Assembly (NCBI GenBank): GCA_963674835.2
Contig: CAXXKC010000003.1
Coordinates: 434,001-498,000 of the forward strand
Origin: G963674835 sp963674835
GTDB lineage: Bacteria > Planctomycetota > Planctomycetia > Pirellulales > Thermoguttaceae
Length of the DNA: 64,000 nt
Direction of reading: 5' to 3'
Below the pieces are notes generated by a model that was not told where the DNA came from, did no database searches, and saw only the letters and a program-made list of their open reading frames with translations. Position 1 is the stretch's first letter, and every line of letters begins with the position of its first letter. A program made the position numbers and the translations under genes. Below, piece by piece: positions 12,001-17,856 of the stretch.

Positions 12001-12255
12001 CGCAACGGTGCTCGTCTCGGCCGAGACCGCCGTGCTCAACGCGCTGTTGCTCTCCGAGCTTGTTTGGACCGACAGTGACGCCGACGAAAACAGGTCCAGG
12101 CTCAACAGATGCCGGTCTTCGAGCGGTTCCAGGCGGAGCGAGCGAGCCGCCAATGATCTTGCCAGTACAGTCTCCCCGAAACGCCCAAACCGTCGTTTTC
12201 GAGAACGCAGACGTTCGTATTCCATTTCTGCCACGTCGGCGCGCTTGCTGCTCAT
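1..12255 (-). CDS. Giant mosaic exoprotein with C25 protease and PqaA-like domains (3' end outside window)
   Basis: Seen: one minus-strand frame of 4085 codons without a stop from ATG 12255 (AGGAT 8 nt upstream) to the left edge. Approximate order by residue: basic N-terminus with LEPR-XLL-like LEPLEDRHLLS (42-52); peptidase C25 (gingipain) domain 305-690 with NHLGH (His557/His560) and SQGC (Cys590); Ig-like region; PPC-type domains near 905-1010, 1248-1340 and 1558-1652; nidogen-like region 1062-1212; a duplicated ~180-aa module at 1378-1561 and 2118-2300; jelly-roll 1655-1818; SdrD-B-like 1822-1910; LamG-like 1915-2098; Ig/cadherin-like 2325-2532; beta-helix with IGTDASGT-type rungs 2535-2725 and 3188-3368, split by a PhoPQ-related alpha/beta-hydrolase domain 2727-3185 (SKRSW, Ser2933); then four 159-aa repeats. 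Known: C25 members are secreted cysteine proteases, and LEPR-XLL marks planctomycete exported giants. Inference: a surface or secreted adhesin/degradative protein. The C-terminus is unseen. Confidence 0.9.
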   Translation of the reverse strand, partial: MSSKRADVAEMEYERLRSRKRRFGRFGETVLARSLAARSLRLEPLEDRHLLSLDLFSSASLSVQTSSESNSALSTAVSAETSTVAWVELASTDDVISLQYEVPALLMIPTGESVDGQPVVEAVISGAATGGEAGEPALPVIPVEIVLPYGCTVANIDVAVGDSVTLSGSYVIQQGAQPMVIDPELLATASDGTNGVDVETLEAAASADGFFEVVGVQSERGVNILRVNLNPVDYDVDSGQVTYYSTMTLQVDLTEAAAQASGEEQVMAYRPSDLRPLAEEVANPDALDTYVDAGTTPVALTESICDPADSYEYVAITSQVFAAASTDYSINDLIAQKQSQGMSATVVTLEDIYATYSGVDHPEQIRNFIRDAYTNWETDYVLLGGDSNIVPYRSLWVDLDLTESEQLIPSDMYYQCLDGTYNSDGDSYWGEPTDGPGGSDVDLLPEVYIGRVAAQTTAEMANWVYKAIAYENTASSPYRREAVMVGEYLGFGGISDYATESMEEIRLGSSSAGYTTVGFASDPTFTTTTLYDSSTYTWSTADITSMLNSGDYGIYNHLGHANTSYVMKLGNSNVDALTNTDYFFVYSQGCYPGDFPNDAIAEHLTTSTRTGAAAVVFNSRYGWGTSYSTDSPSQRPNREFWDALFGEGINRLGIMNADSHTDVLWDIADPYIRWAVYETNLFGDPAARIVAQDMSVSDSSPGAGEVVKTPPVDFVLAFSDPYLPSSINSTDFVVNGIAADSYVLTDEYHVTFHFDESPVTAEGTQNMWMAAGAVLRENDGSGSLAWNVSFYYDDAVLQVTSIEPADASAVSPPLTTLRVHVSGVIDPTTVGVDDLTLSRGTVVGAVLTDVDTVEYTLSGIVTEGPLTVDMAGGALTDTDDNPLQPYSGTVTLDYGTTAFPVPLEVEAPLGGLVYDSSIVGLINDAGDTDSFTIGVDAGQAITVAVSPLGLLQTHLRLTGPGGVDVTASAGAGGEDVLLQTVAATAPGTYILTISGVADSAGDYVAKLVLNAAVEEETYSGAANNTLAGAQDLDASMIDLGQGVFHGAVTGITDGLSGAGYAATPIAYDFEDISQTGVKALEDLDDFAFTLNPSDLAGFQIDFYGITYGDDEPICFNTNGLITFGSWTTSYDNTDFTAAPSQAAIAVLWDDLVCYTATDDSGVYWEVLGSGADRRLIVQWNDVDYIGNTSGDITFQAVLYADGRIRLNYADITCVADALQTDGKAATVGIKDAATQGDNRLVLAFNDGPNEYVGTGLSTLIAPLAIETLPDWYSFTLEAGESVSLALGGGGPQATLDLYDSVGLVAHGRSAENLERVISNFVAPAAGTYYVSITGNGLDYSLVVMRNADFETENNDSLADAQDISAVGRVLGHASGEFDTQSPEEVSYQWDDGTHDAALGLPDGGGGDVLALNAFTAVPGGETITEVSVAFGDVPSGTAATLLLYEDPNDDGDPSDAVLLATVDTVVANPNTDLFTTVSMTPTLVQGGFFVGVLFHNQSTGAAPIGLDTTASARQSWVVGHTTQGGLDIVDLMNNDYPPELVDSAVTDGNVMLRATGVPSGDSDYYTISATAGELICLVTTTPGDGSGEFVNTLDPIVELYDPSGVILATNDNGAADGRNALVSFVAPETGTYTVHVLGAVGTSGEYLLSQVRSDVFWSADMSTDPGWSVAGEWAFGQPTGGGGVSFGGPDPTSGFTGDDVYGVDLNGDYDATSGGPWYLTTGPIDCSGYSNVTLQFERWLNTDVTPYVSATIDYFDGTTWINIYTNPSSEVTDSDWQLVSYSLPNAAGNSNVRIRWGYEVTSGAFLYSGWNIDDVALLGVPSEESSHITGYKWNDLDGDGVWDDRGQPDGEPGMVGWTVFVDENGDGVWDQDNELYYAVTDATGYYDIGPLPAGTYVVREVLEPGWRQTYPMLAADYVEDFDDGQAQDWESAQPVEWSVVESKYHAAAGQLGQTMYSAYTGQLWQNCSAEVTVSRSGDAGIASGIVVRATADLDLEAMVGSAYLTGITDSGMYFVGKIVDGTQSFLQTWETTSNLNTGAANTIRMEVIGDIISVYINGNLEWLGTDSSIPAAGYVGLFGYSGTLSQTTHDFDDVEVIDRGFTGALVEPLEDALASSSALSEGDETYRWDDGSSEAAVGILAGDILWGNYFTAEPGKETITSIALAWGAPGVLSPSEGTPCTVLLYDDPDDDGDPSNAILVATASTVVTNAGTDQFTTVPISPTMVDGGFFVAALITQGDGEHPAAMDMTAPVNQAWVAASGTPGGFDVFDLTNNDVSPIRTDALDGLCNFLIRADAISTTSGAHIVTVVAGHTMPEINFGNQMIDVDTTPPVVELGVAEWSDVPTPSVMVTATDTGSGVPDGTLVYLDLDYNNDGDFADFGEMGVATGTLIDGAAVISVSPPLDDGAYHLRARVSDLAGNEGASAVQPIVIDTLPPTDIALSSDSVLENEPVGTVIGNFSTTSLAPGNTFEYTLVSGEGDGDNGLFSIDADGTLRTGESFDFETQTTYSIRVRSTDRLGLWREEAFTIHITDVFGGIYTVTNTNDTGPGSLRQAILDANAHLNDGEVDRIDFAIAGAGLHTIQPLSALPVITEAVQIDGYSQPGSSPNSLAVGDNAVLLVELDGSLAASTNGLAITGGGTSVFGLVINRFAANGIALGDGGDNIIAGSFIGTDASGTVALGNGGYGVLVANNSTGNRIGIDGEAGDVADRNIISGNLTGGVKLAALAQETTVSPSTPQNTYPTALDTYVAAADPNYSYTLETTITGTYAGIGYTGYIYDMISQEWNPDGYVLTNANSNPIWHHWLQIIVPNNLDTSLTTAFLYIGGGSNTTTVPSSVDSGTLALAVQTGTIGVCLPTVPSQPVQFVDEPFNHTEDEILAYSFNKYLETGNTTWIALLPMVKSAVKAMDTAQTVVPTLTSNQAQIEHFVVSGVSKRSWTTQLTTAVDPQQRVVAMMPIVLPLLDMARQIEYQHEYYQGATDFLVDGYTQAMEDYVYYDAFSRFDTPEGKSILQIVDTYAYKDRASMAVPRFYLCGSEDQFFLPGSELFFVDDMQGPTHIRYVPGADHWASDLTSLTAFYSSVLAGVDLPDYDWSITDHGSTLQLTTTTTPTQVRLWQAANPNSRDFRNTTVWGGSSSSVPSWSSQTLSGSGGDYVAHIATPATGATAAFIEFAYVVNGRTIYLTTGVTVVSATASTENSVQGNYIGTTASGTDALANAGDGVLVDNCAGALLAGNLISGNAGNGIRLSGSSAIDTLIQNNYIGTNVVGAALGNSGSGVRIDDGASGNQVGGQVGQGNTIAFNTDAGILVAGTTSSGNSIQANLLFSNGTLAIDLGDDGATVNDVGDADTGANLLQNYPTIDTARPGATTRVSGSLDSTPNTTFTIDFYAGTSADAAWQVNAVRYLAAITVTTDAVGNASFDEILPTATTLGEWVCATATAPDGSTSELSPGTVVAIVGEVPALDFNEYTVGSYDPSQDTAGGYAVEDDGATLRVTGNHWKQIELTYEITPDTVLEFDFQSGVQGEMQGIGFDNDDLMSLETCFQLYGTQTLGVQTFRTYASSAGQIVHYVIPVGKYFTGSMSRLVFVNDDDASNAGESVFSNVKVYEKALAVEVQGTSSPFGISSYGAEDLLTQAFSLEDVEPGVQGFQTVDFAGNSWKKIDLGYTITANTVLEFDFQSTAQGEIQGIGFDNDQTLSDQTFFQLYGTQSWGRQTYRNYASSAGEVVHYVIPVGKYFTGDLRYLVLGCDDDADASGQVAFSNLHVYEPNFNVETQGTSDSYLVTSYGTDDLLTRSMSLDDATPATDGFQSIDFSGNSWKKIDLGYTITANTVLEFDFQSTSQGEIQGIGFDNDQVLSAETFFQLYGTQTWGRQTYDNYASSAGEVVHYVIPVGKYFTGDLRYLVLGCDDDADASGQVAFSNLRVYEPNFNVETQGTSDSYLVTSYGTDDLLTRSMSLEDATPATDGFQSIDFAGNSWKKIDLGYTITANTVLEFDFQSTSQGEIQGIGFDNDQVLSAETFFQLYGTQTWGRQTYRNYAASAGETVHYVIPVGKYFTGDLTYLVLACDADADASGQVAFSNLRVYEPK
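8..1915 (-). repeat. Four tandem 477-bp coding repeats (159 aa each)
   Basis: The same landmark (start of the VYEP/VYEK-coding stretch) recurs at 8, 485, 962 and 1439, exactly 477 bp apart. The two junctions seen whole within 1-1438 are nearly identical at DNA level; the fourth unit (1439-1915) has the same spacing but is clearly diverged. Each unit encodes a probable beta-sandwich containing TVLEFDFQS, GIGFDND, FQLYGTQ and HYVIPVGKYFTG. I do not recognise a named family; a carbohydrate- or surface-binding role is only a guess. The array may continue beyond the left edge. Confidence 0.9.
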
Positions 12256-12764
12256 GATGGGATCCTCGTGATTCGGACACACCTTCAAACGGAAATTTCC
12301 CGACGCTCCCAACGCCTCCTCACTCGTCCCGGTAGCTGACGCGCCACACCTTCCCAGTCAGCGAGTGAAGCACAAACGGCTACTGCCCACCGACCGAAGG
12401 CCTACGGCGCAGACCGAACACTTGAAGGGGTCGTATTCGCCGGGAATAGGTGGCCGGAAAGTGAACTCGCATGCGACTCGATCTAAGACAGACAAGCGAC
12501 GGGAACGGATTGTCGCACGACATTGCTGAAACAGCAGCGTACAGGTACACGAGGAGCCGCCAGTATCAACGAAGATTCACATAATTCCTATAACCCAACA
12601 GGGTAATTTTCCCATTGGGCCTTCGGCCAATCGGTTAAGATAGGGAGTCTGCGAATTTGCGGACACATGGCGAAGCACAGAAGACCGTATCGGTGCCCAA
12701 ATCGACGGCTGATTCCCCGGTTTCTGTAGACGTGCAAGAGGAGGCCACTTGCCGCGGCCGTCAA
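12256..12764. other. Intergenic region upstream of the giant gene
   Basis: About 509 bp with no convincing gene. It holds the 5' region of the giant minus-strand gene and the 3' trailer of the HEAT-like gene upstream of it. An AT-richer stretch at 12575-12640 contains two overlapping dyads: CCCAACAGGG/CCCATTGGG (12594-12619) and ATTGGGCC/GGCCAAT (12614-12631). Neither is followed by a T-run, so a terminator is not supported. No clear -35/-10 pair was found. Confidence 0.5.
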
Positions 12765-14498
12765 TCACGGATTCTGCTTCGCCCACCAACGCCCCACGGC
12801 GGCCGAGTAGTCGCTGCCGGCGAAGCGGTATCCGTGCACGCCCAAACCCTCCATGGTCGGATCGAACACCGCCTCCAGTCCGAATCGAGTAGGGTCCTCG
12901 TGGTGCCGTTCCAGCAGTGCGGCAGCCGCAGTGGCGCCCAACTGCGGTGGGAACTGGCGTCCCAGGGCCAACGGGTCACGATGGGCCATGAGGCCAGCCA
13001 GCCACTGGTCGACGTTCGGCCAGGGGTGCCGGCCGGCAATGGACAGCGCCGCAATCCAATCCAGTTGATAGGGCGCTCCGGGGCCGGGAGGAAGGATGCG
13101 CTGCGATTGAATCGCCTTCATCAGCGCGGGGATGGCCACTTCGGTCCCCTCGGAGGCCAGCACCGCGCAAAGCATGCCGTGATGGGTCGGGCGACCTCCC
13201 AGCCGCTCAACGCCCTGTTGATCCAACGGTTGATCGTCGACGACCATTAGCATCTTGGCAGCCAATGCCGACATCACCTCGGGATCCAATTGAAACAACA
13301 TGAGCAGTTCAGTTTCGCTCAGGTGCTTCTTCCTCTGCAAGAGGCGCTCTACGGTGCGCCGACTAATCTCGGTCAGCCGCTGAGCCTCGTCACGTTGTCG
13401 CTGGTATTCGTACGCCATGCGCCGTCGTGGCGTCGGCAAGTTGACCAGGTGAAAGAAGGCCGTACCGTGTAGCCGCGGATTGGGATGTGGAATGGCGACG
13501 CCGACCGGGTAATCGCCCGGCGAGAGGTTTTGGCCGCTCACACAGTGCGCCGTCTGGTCGTCGATCCGATCGAAATGACTGGGACGCTGCGCGAGCTGCC
13601 CCCAGCTTGGTTCGCCGACCAGTAGATACTGCGACCCTCGATGCTGGCGGTTCTGCCAGAACTCGGCCACCAGCGCCGGGCGCGTCAGGTCCAGCAGCTT
13701 CTGCAACTGCTCGGCGCCCTCCCGGCCAACGCCTGCCTCGGCCAGCTTCGCGCTGATCGCGGCCTTCACTCCGGGCACTTCGTCGTCGCGGGCCAGGAAG
13801 TCGCGGAGCTCGCGATAGGCGATTTCACAGGCGCGGCGGCGCGCGGGCGACCTGCGGCTGTCTTCGGTCGCCAGTTCGTCGATCCACCGATGCACTTGGT
13901 CCTGGGAGACTGCCGGGAGAATCCACGATTTCGGATCGCTTGCCAGCCAGGCACCGCGAGCCTTCTCGGCAATGGGTTCCAGCCATTGCCGCGCGTCGGT
14001 CGACAAGTCGGGGTGCCTCATCCGCTCGTTCAGACGGGTTGCGATTGGCGCGACCAGCCGGTCGCTACTCAGCAGCCACTCGATCCGCTCGGCCGCCCCC
14101 AGGCGGTCGCTGTAACAATCGCTCTCCAACTGATCGATCAGGCGATTCACTTCGTCCATCGATACGCTCGCGACAGGCTGTGGCAGGGCGCGCGGCAGCC
14201 GGCGTGCGAGCGATTCCAGCCGTTTGCGCACCTCGAACGATAGATCGGATCGAACCAACGCCCGCTGAAGCTCGCTGGCCAGCGCTTTGGCCGAGCTACT
14301 ATCGGAGGCCAACTCCTCCAGACGCGACGACGCCTTCTGGCGGACGGTGTACCGGTCGGAATCCAACTGCTTGAGCAGATCGGCCACTTCACGCTCGACC
14401 CGCGATGGTTCAGACTGCGGCGACTGCGCAAAGCCCCCCCCGCCGGTCAGGAAGGCCAGCACTACGGCGCTCGGCAGAAGGAGGGTCAATCGGCGCAT
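12765..14498 (-). CDS. Secreted HEAT-like repeat protein, hypothetical
   Basis: A 577-aa protein. The start at 14498 is preferred over an in-frame upstream ATG at 14543 because GAGGA lies just upstream and the product then begins with a clean signal peptide (MRRLTLLLPSAVVLAFLTGG). Residues 30-260 are helical, charged and repetitive (VADLLKQLDSDRYTVRQKAS, IDQLESDCYSDRLGA), with roughly 90-residue spacing that resembles HEAT/armadillo-type scaffolds counting 'elements at risk'. No catalytic motif is visible. It lies upstream of the giant gene on the same strand but with a 509-bp gap, so co-transcription is not supported. Function unknown. Confidence 0.75.
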   Translation of the reverse strand: MRRLTLLLPSAVVLAFLTGGGGFAQSPQSEPSRVEREVADLLKQLDSDRYTVRQKASSRLEELASDSSSAKALASELQRALVRSDLSFEVRKRLESLARRLPRALPQPVASVSMDEVNRLIDQLESDCYSDRLGAAERIEWLLSSDRLVAPIATRLNERMRHPDLSTDARQWLEPIAEKARGAWLASDPKSWILPAVSQDQVHRWIDELATEDSRRSPARRRACEIAYRELRDFLARDDEVPGVKAAISAKLAEAGVGREGAEQLQKLLDLTRPALVAEFWQNRQHRGSQYLLVGEPSWGQLAQRPSHFDRIDDQTAHCVSGQNLSPGDYPVGVAIPHPNPRLHGTAFFHLVNLPTPRRRMAYEYQRQRDEAQRLTEISRRTVERLLQRKKHLSETELLMLFQLDPEVMSALAAKMLMVVDDQPLDQQGVERLGGRPTHHGMLCAVLASEGTEVAIPALMKAIQSQRILPPGPGAPYQLDWIAALSIAGRHPWPNVDQWLAGLMAHRDPLALGRQFPPQLGATAAAALLERHHEDPTRFGLEAVFDPTMEGLGVHGYRFAGSDYSAAVGRWWAKQNP

Positions 14499-14660
14499 CG
14501 TGTCCTCATGGAGGCGGAACAGGGTCCTTTGTTCATTGTTCATCGGACGAGACCCGTGTCCACTGCTCTTGTGTCGTTTGGCGAGTTCGGATACAAGATG
14601 CCCCGCCTTTTCACGTTTTCACCCCCTCACGCGGACTACTTTCCGGCGGAGAGCACGCTC

Positions 14661-14963
14661 ATGTCGCGAAAACTGCTTGCCTTGGTCCCCTTTCTCATCT
14701 TGTGGCTGACCCTAACGGCGGCGAGCGCGGACGCAGGCGAGTGGTTGCTCGACGCTGCGAAGATGAAAGTCGCCTTGCACACGGACACCGTGGAAGAAGG
14801 TTGCTTCATCGAGTACGTCGTCGCTCAGGTCGAACGAGGGAAACTGCCGGTCAGCCTGGTGGAAAGCACGTTTCTTTGGGCGCGGACGAAGCCGATCCAC
14901 AAGTTTCAGTACTTCCGCCTTGGGCTGATCATCCGCGCCCGCCGACTCGGCATCTGGCCATAG
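14661..14963 (+). CDS. Small secreted protein, hypothetical
   Basis: A 100-aa protein with a signal peptide (MSRKLLALVPFLILWLTLTA, probable cleavage after ASA). The start at 14661 is chosen because GGAGAG lies about 8 nt upstream; the frame is open further upstream to 14508, but that part would precede the signal peptide. The mature part ends in FQYFRLGLIIRARRLGI. From memory, similar short proteins ending in an FQYF...LRIRAKRAGI-type tail occur in planctomycetes with no known function. It is divergent from the HEAT-like gene. Confidence 0.65.
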   Translation: MSRKLLALVPFLILWLTLTAASADAGEWLLDAAKMKVALHTDTVEEGCFIEYVVAQVERGKLPVSLVESTFLWARTKPIHKFQYFRLGLIIRARRLGIWP

Positions 14964-15178
14964 CAGCGTACTTCGTTCGCCGCACGCCGCGCCAAGGCTC
15001 TCTCGACGTTGGCTGATTCCGACACGGGCACGACCGTTTCGCTGTGCGCGCTGGCCATACTGTCGAGCGAACGTCGGAACTGAGTGCGATGAAACGGAAT
15101 TCTTTCGCCACATCTGGACACGGGCCCTGTTTGTGGGAACGATATACGTCTGGAACTTGGCCAACGGGAGGGAATTCC

Positions 15179-17821
15179 ATGACTCGCTCTCCGATCTTAC
15201 CGATCCTTCTGTGCGTCGCGTGCCTTCGACCTGCCGTAGCAGCGGCCGAGGAGCCGGTGCGCCAGGTCTTTGTCGTGCCGAATTTCCATCCGGCCAGTTG
15301 CGGGTGGCTCACCGACTGGTCGACCGAGCGGAACTACTGCGCCAACACCTACTTCGACCACCTGGACCGCGTTCGCGACGACCCCAACTACAGCTTTGCG
15401 CTCTCGGAGTGCAACAACATGATCGCGATGCTGTACTTCCGGCCGGATCGCGCGGCGGAACTGAAGCAGCGCATCGCCGAGGGCCGTGTCGAGCTTTGCA
15501 ACGCGAGCTTTCTTGAACCGACCGTTAATCTGTCCGGTGGAGAGGCGCTGGTGAAGATGGGCGTCGAAGGCCTCCGCTGGCAGCAGCAGGTGATGGGTGT
15601 CCGGCCGCGATTCAGTTGGATGATCGACGTGACCGGCATGCACGAGCAGATGGCGCAGATTACCGCAGGCCTGGGACTCGACGCGCTGGTGTACTGCCGG
15701 CTCAACCCGACAGGCAGCACGGTACACTGGCTGCAATCACCCGACGGCTCGCGCATTCTCGCCCTGAGCCCGGGTCACTATTCGGAATGGATGCAAGTCT
15801 TCGGCACCGAGAAGCCGCTGAGCAACGCGCAGTTGAAGGAACTGGTCGGCGACGTCGAACAGCGCGTCGCACCACTAACAGACGAAGAGTTCCGTCACGG
15901 GGGTATGAACGGCAACCTGAACAGCCCACCGCGGCGAGTTCCGGCAGGCGCAGCCGTATTGATCCTTGGCAGTGCCGGCGACTACAGCTTTGCGCCGCGA
16001 TGCAAATCGTATCCCAGCGAGTTCCTCCGGCAGTTTCGGCAGGTCGCGCCTCAACTGGACGTGAAGTTCACCACACCCAGCAAGTATCTCGACGCCATTC
16101 TGCCGGGCATCCGCTCGGGTGCCATTCGGGTACCCACCATGCATGGCGGCATGGACTACACGTACAAGGCCTTCTGGATCGAGAGCCCTCGCGTGAAGTC
16201 GTGGTATCGCCATTGCGAGCAGCAGTTGCAGGCGGCAGAGATGCTGGCCGCGGCGGCCAGCCTGAGCGCGAAGTTCGATTACCCCGCGCAGCCGCTCTAC
16301 GAAGCCTGGTTGCAGATGTTGCTAAACATGGACCGCAACACACTCTGGGGTGCCGCAGGTGGTATGGTGTTCGAGAATGCCCGAAGCTGGGACGTGAGCG
16401 ACCGTTTCCGATCGGTCGAGCACATTAGCCGCAACGTGCTGGCCGGCGCCGCGCGCTCACTGGTCGGCAAGAAGAAGGGCGCGGCCGTGTTCAACCCGCT
16501 GAATTGGCGGCGCACTGATCCGGTGCGGCTGACCTCGGCGCTCGGAGTGGTCAGCCAGACCCTGCCCGGGACCGACGACGTGCTCTGCCGGCTCGACCTA
16601 CCGTCGATGGGCATCAGCGGTGCGGAAGCGGCCTCATCGCCGTCCCTCAAGTATATTGATTTGCCTGAGGTGATCGAGACTCGCGACTACCGCGCGCGGG
16701 TCAGCCCGACCTCGGGCGCGTTGGAGAGTCTGGTGCTCAAGCGATCCGGCCGCGAGCTGTTGAGTGGGCCGGCAAACGTCGTCGTGGCCGAGACGCCCAG
16801 GAAACCAATCGGCGGGCCCGCCGATCACATGGTGGATCGGCCCGAGCGGCGTCGTGTGACCGACTCGATCCAATCGGCCTGCCAGATCACTGTGAGCACC
16901 GGGAGCCTGGCGACGGTCGTCGAAGCGGAGTCGAAGTTCATCGGCGGCGGGCGGCTGCGACGCGTGATGATCTTCTATCGCGACTACCCGCGGATCGATT
17001 TCGAGACGGAGTTGAACGACGTACCCGACCGTACGGTCGTCGTGGCCGAGTTCCCGTTGGCGGCCGCGGTTCGCGAGGTGCGGCGGGGAATTCCGTACGG
17101 TTTCTCTTGTGCAGCCTGGTCCGAGCCGAATCCGGCGTTGGACGGCTTCGCCAAGGGAATCACGCCCGCCGTGCGATGGTCGCATTATCAAATGGACGGT
17201 GCGGGCATGGCAATTCTCGATCGGGGGCTCACGGGCCGCGAGATCGTCGGCAAGACGCCGGTCATCTATCTCTACAACGCGGCCGACAAGTACCGGGGTT
17301 ATCCCAATGCGTGGCTGAGCGGCGCCGGCCGGCATCGGCTGAGCTATGCCATCGTGCCTCATGAAGGCGATTTTGCGGCCGCGCGCATTCCGCAGCTAGC
17401 CTGGGAGTTCAACGACCCGCCCTTACTCGTCGGCGACCGGGCTCCCGCGCAGGCGACGTCGTTCGTCAAGACCAGCGACAACGTGATTGTCGAGGCGCTT
17501 CGCCGGGAAGGAGACGAACTCGAGTTGCGACTGGCGGAGAGTCTGGGCACGCCGGGCAAGGCGACCGTGACGCTCGCATTGCCGCATCGCGATGCAGCCC
17601 TGACCGACATGGTGGGAGGCAACCGGCAGCCGCTCCCTGGCGGGCCGAGCTACGAATTCGCCATCCGTCCGCAGCAGATTGTCACCTTACGATTCCGAAC
17701 CGACACGGCCGTGCCGGCCATCAAACCGCTCACTCGGTGGGACGATTTGGTGCCTGAGAACAAACGCGAGGCACTCCATCGATACCTCCCCGACGTGAAA
17801 GGGCATCCACCGGCCGGGTAA
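15179..17821 (+). CDS. Secreted GH38-family alpha-mannosidase-like protein
   Basis: An 880-aa protein. The start at 15179 follows a GGGAGG ribosome site and gives a signal peptide ending near AVAAAEEP. The N-terminal ~270 residues fit the GH38 retaining alpha-mannosidase barrel: VVPNFHPASCGW at the position of the family's first metal motif, then WMIDVTGMH, which matches the nucleophile segment (WxxDxFGH-like Asp). The C-terminal half is the usual beta-sandwich region (RVSPTSGALESLVLKRSGRE; DNVIVEALRREGDELELRL). Odd: the usual H-x-D metal motif reads H-P-A. It is followed 36 bp later by RhaT. It probably trims alpha-mannosides or related glycans outside the cytoplasm. Confidence 0.8.
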   Translation: MTRSPILPILLCVACLRPAVAAAEEPVRQVFVVPNFHPASCGWLTDWSTERNYCANTYFDHLDRVRDDPNYSFALSECNNMIAMLYFRPDRAAELKQRIAEGRVELCNASFLEPTVNLSGGEALVKMGVEGLRWQQQVMGVRPRFSWMIDVTGMHEQMAQITAGLGLDALVYCRLNPTGSTVHWLQSPDGSRILALSPGHYSEWMQVFGTEKPLSNAQLKELVGDVEQRVAPLTDEEFRHGGMNGNLNSPPRRVPAGAAVLILGSAGDYSFAPRCKSYPSEFLRQFRQVAPQLDVKFTTPSKYLDAILPGIRSGAIRVPTMHGGMDYTYKAFWIESPRVKSWYRHCEQQLQAAEMLAAAASLSAKFDYPAQPLYEAWLQMLLNMDRNTLWGAAGGMVFENARSWDVSDRFRSVEHISRNVLAGAARSLVGKKKGAAVFNPLNWRRTDPVRLTSALGVVSQTLPGTDDVLCRLDLPSMGISGAEAASSPSLKYIDLPEVIETRDYRARVSPTSGALESLVLKRSGRELLSGPANVVVAETPRKPIGGPADHMVDRPERRRVTDSIQSACQITVSTGSLATVVEAESKFIGGGRLRRVMIFYRDYPRIDFETELNDVPDRTVVVAEFPLAAAVREVRRGIPYGFSCAAWSEPNPALDGFAKGITPAVRWSHYQMDGAGMAILDRGLTGREIVGKTPVIYLYNAADKYRGYPNAWLSGAGRHRLSYAIVPHEGDFAAARIPQLAWEFNDPPLLVGDRAPAQATSFVKTSDNVIVEALRREGDELELRLAESLGTPGKATVTLALPHRDAALTDMVGGNRQPLPGGPSYEFAIRPQQIVTLRFRTDTAVPAIKPLTRWDDLVPENKREALHRYLPDVKGHPPAG

Positions 17822-17856
17822 ACCGTGGCAAGCACCAACCTCTTGAAGACCAACCT

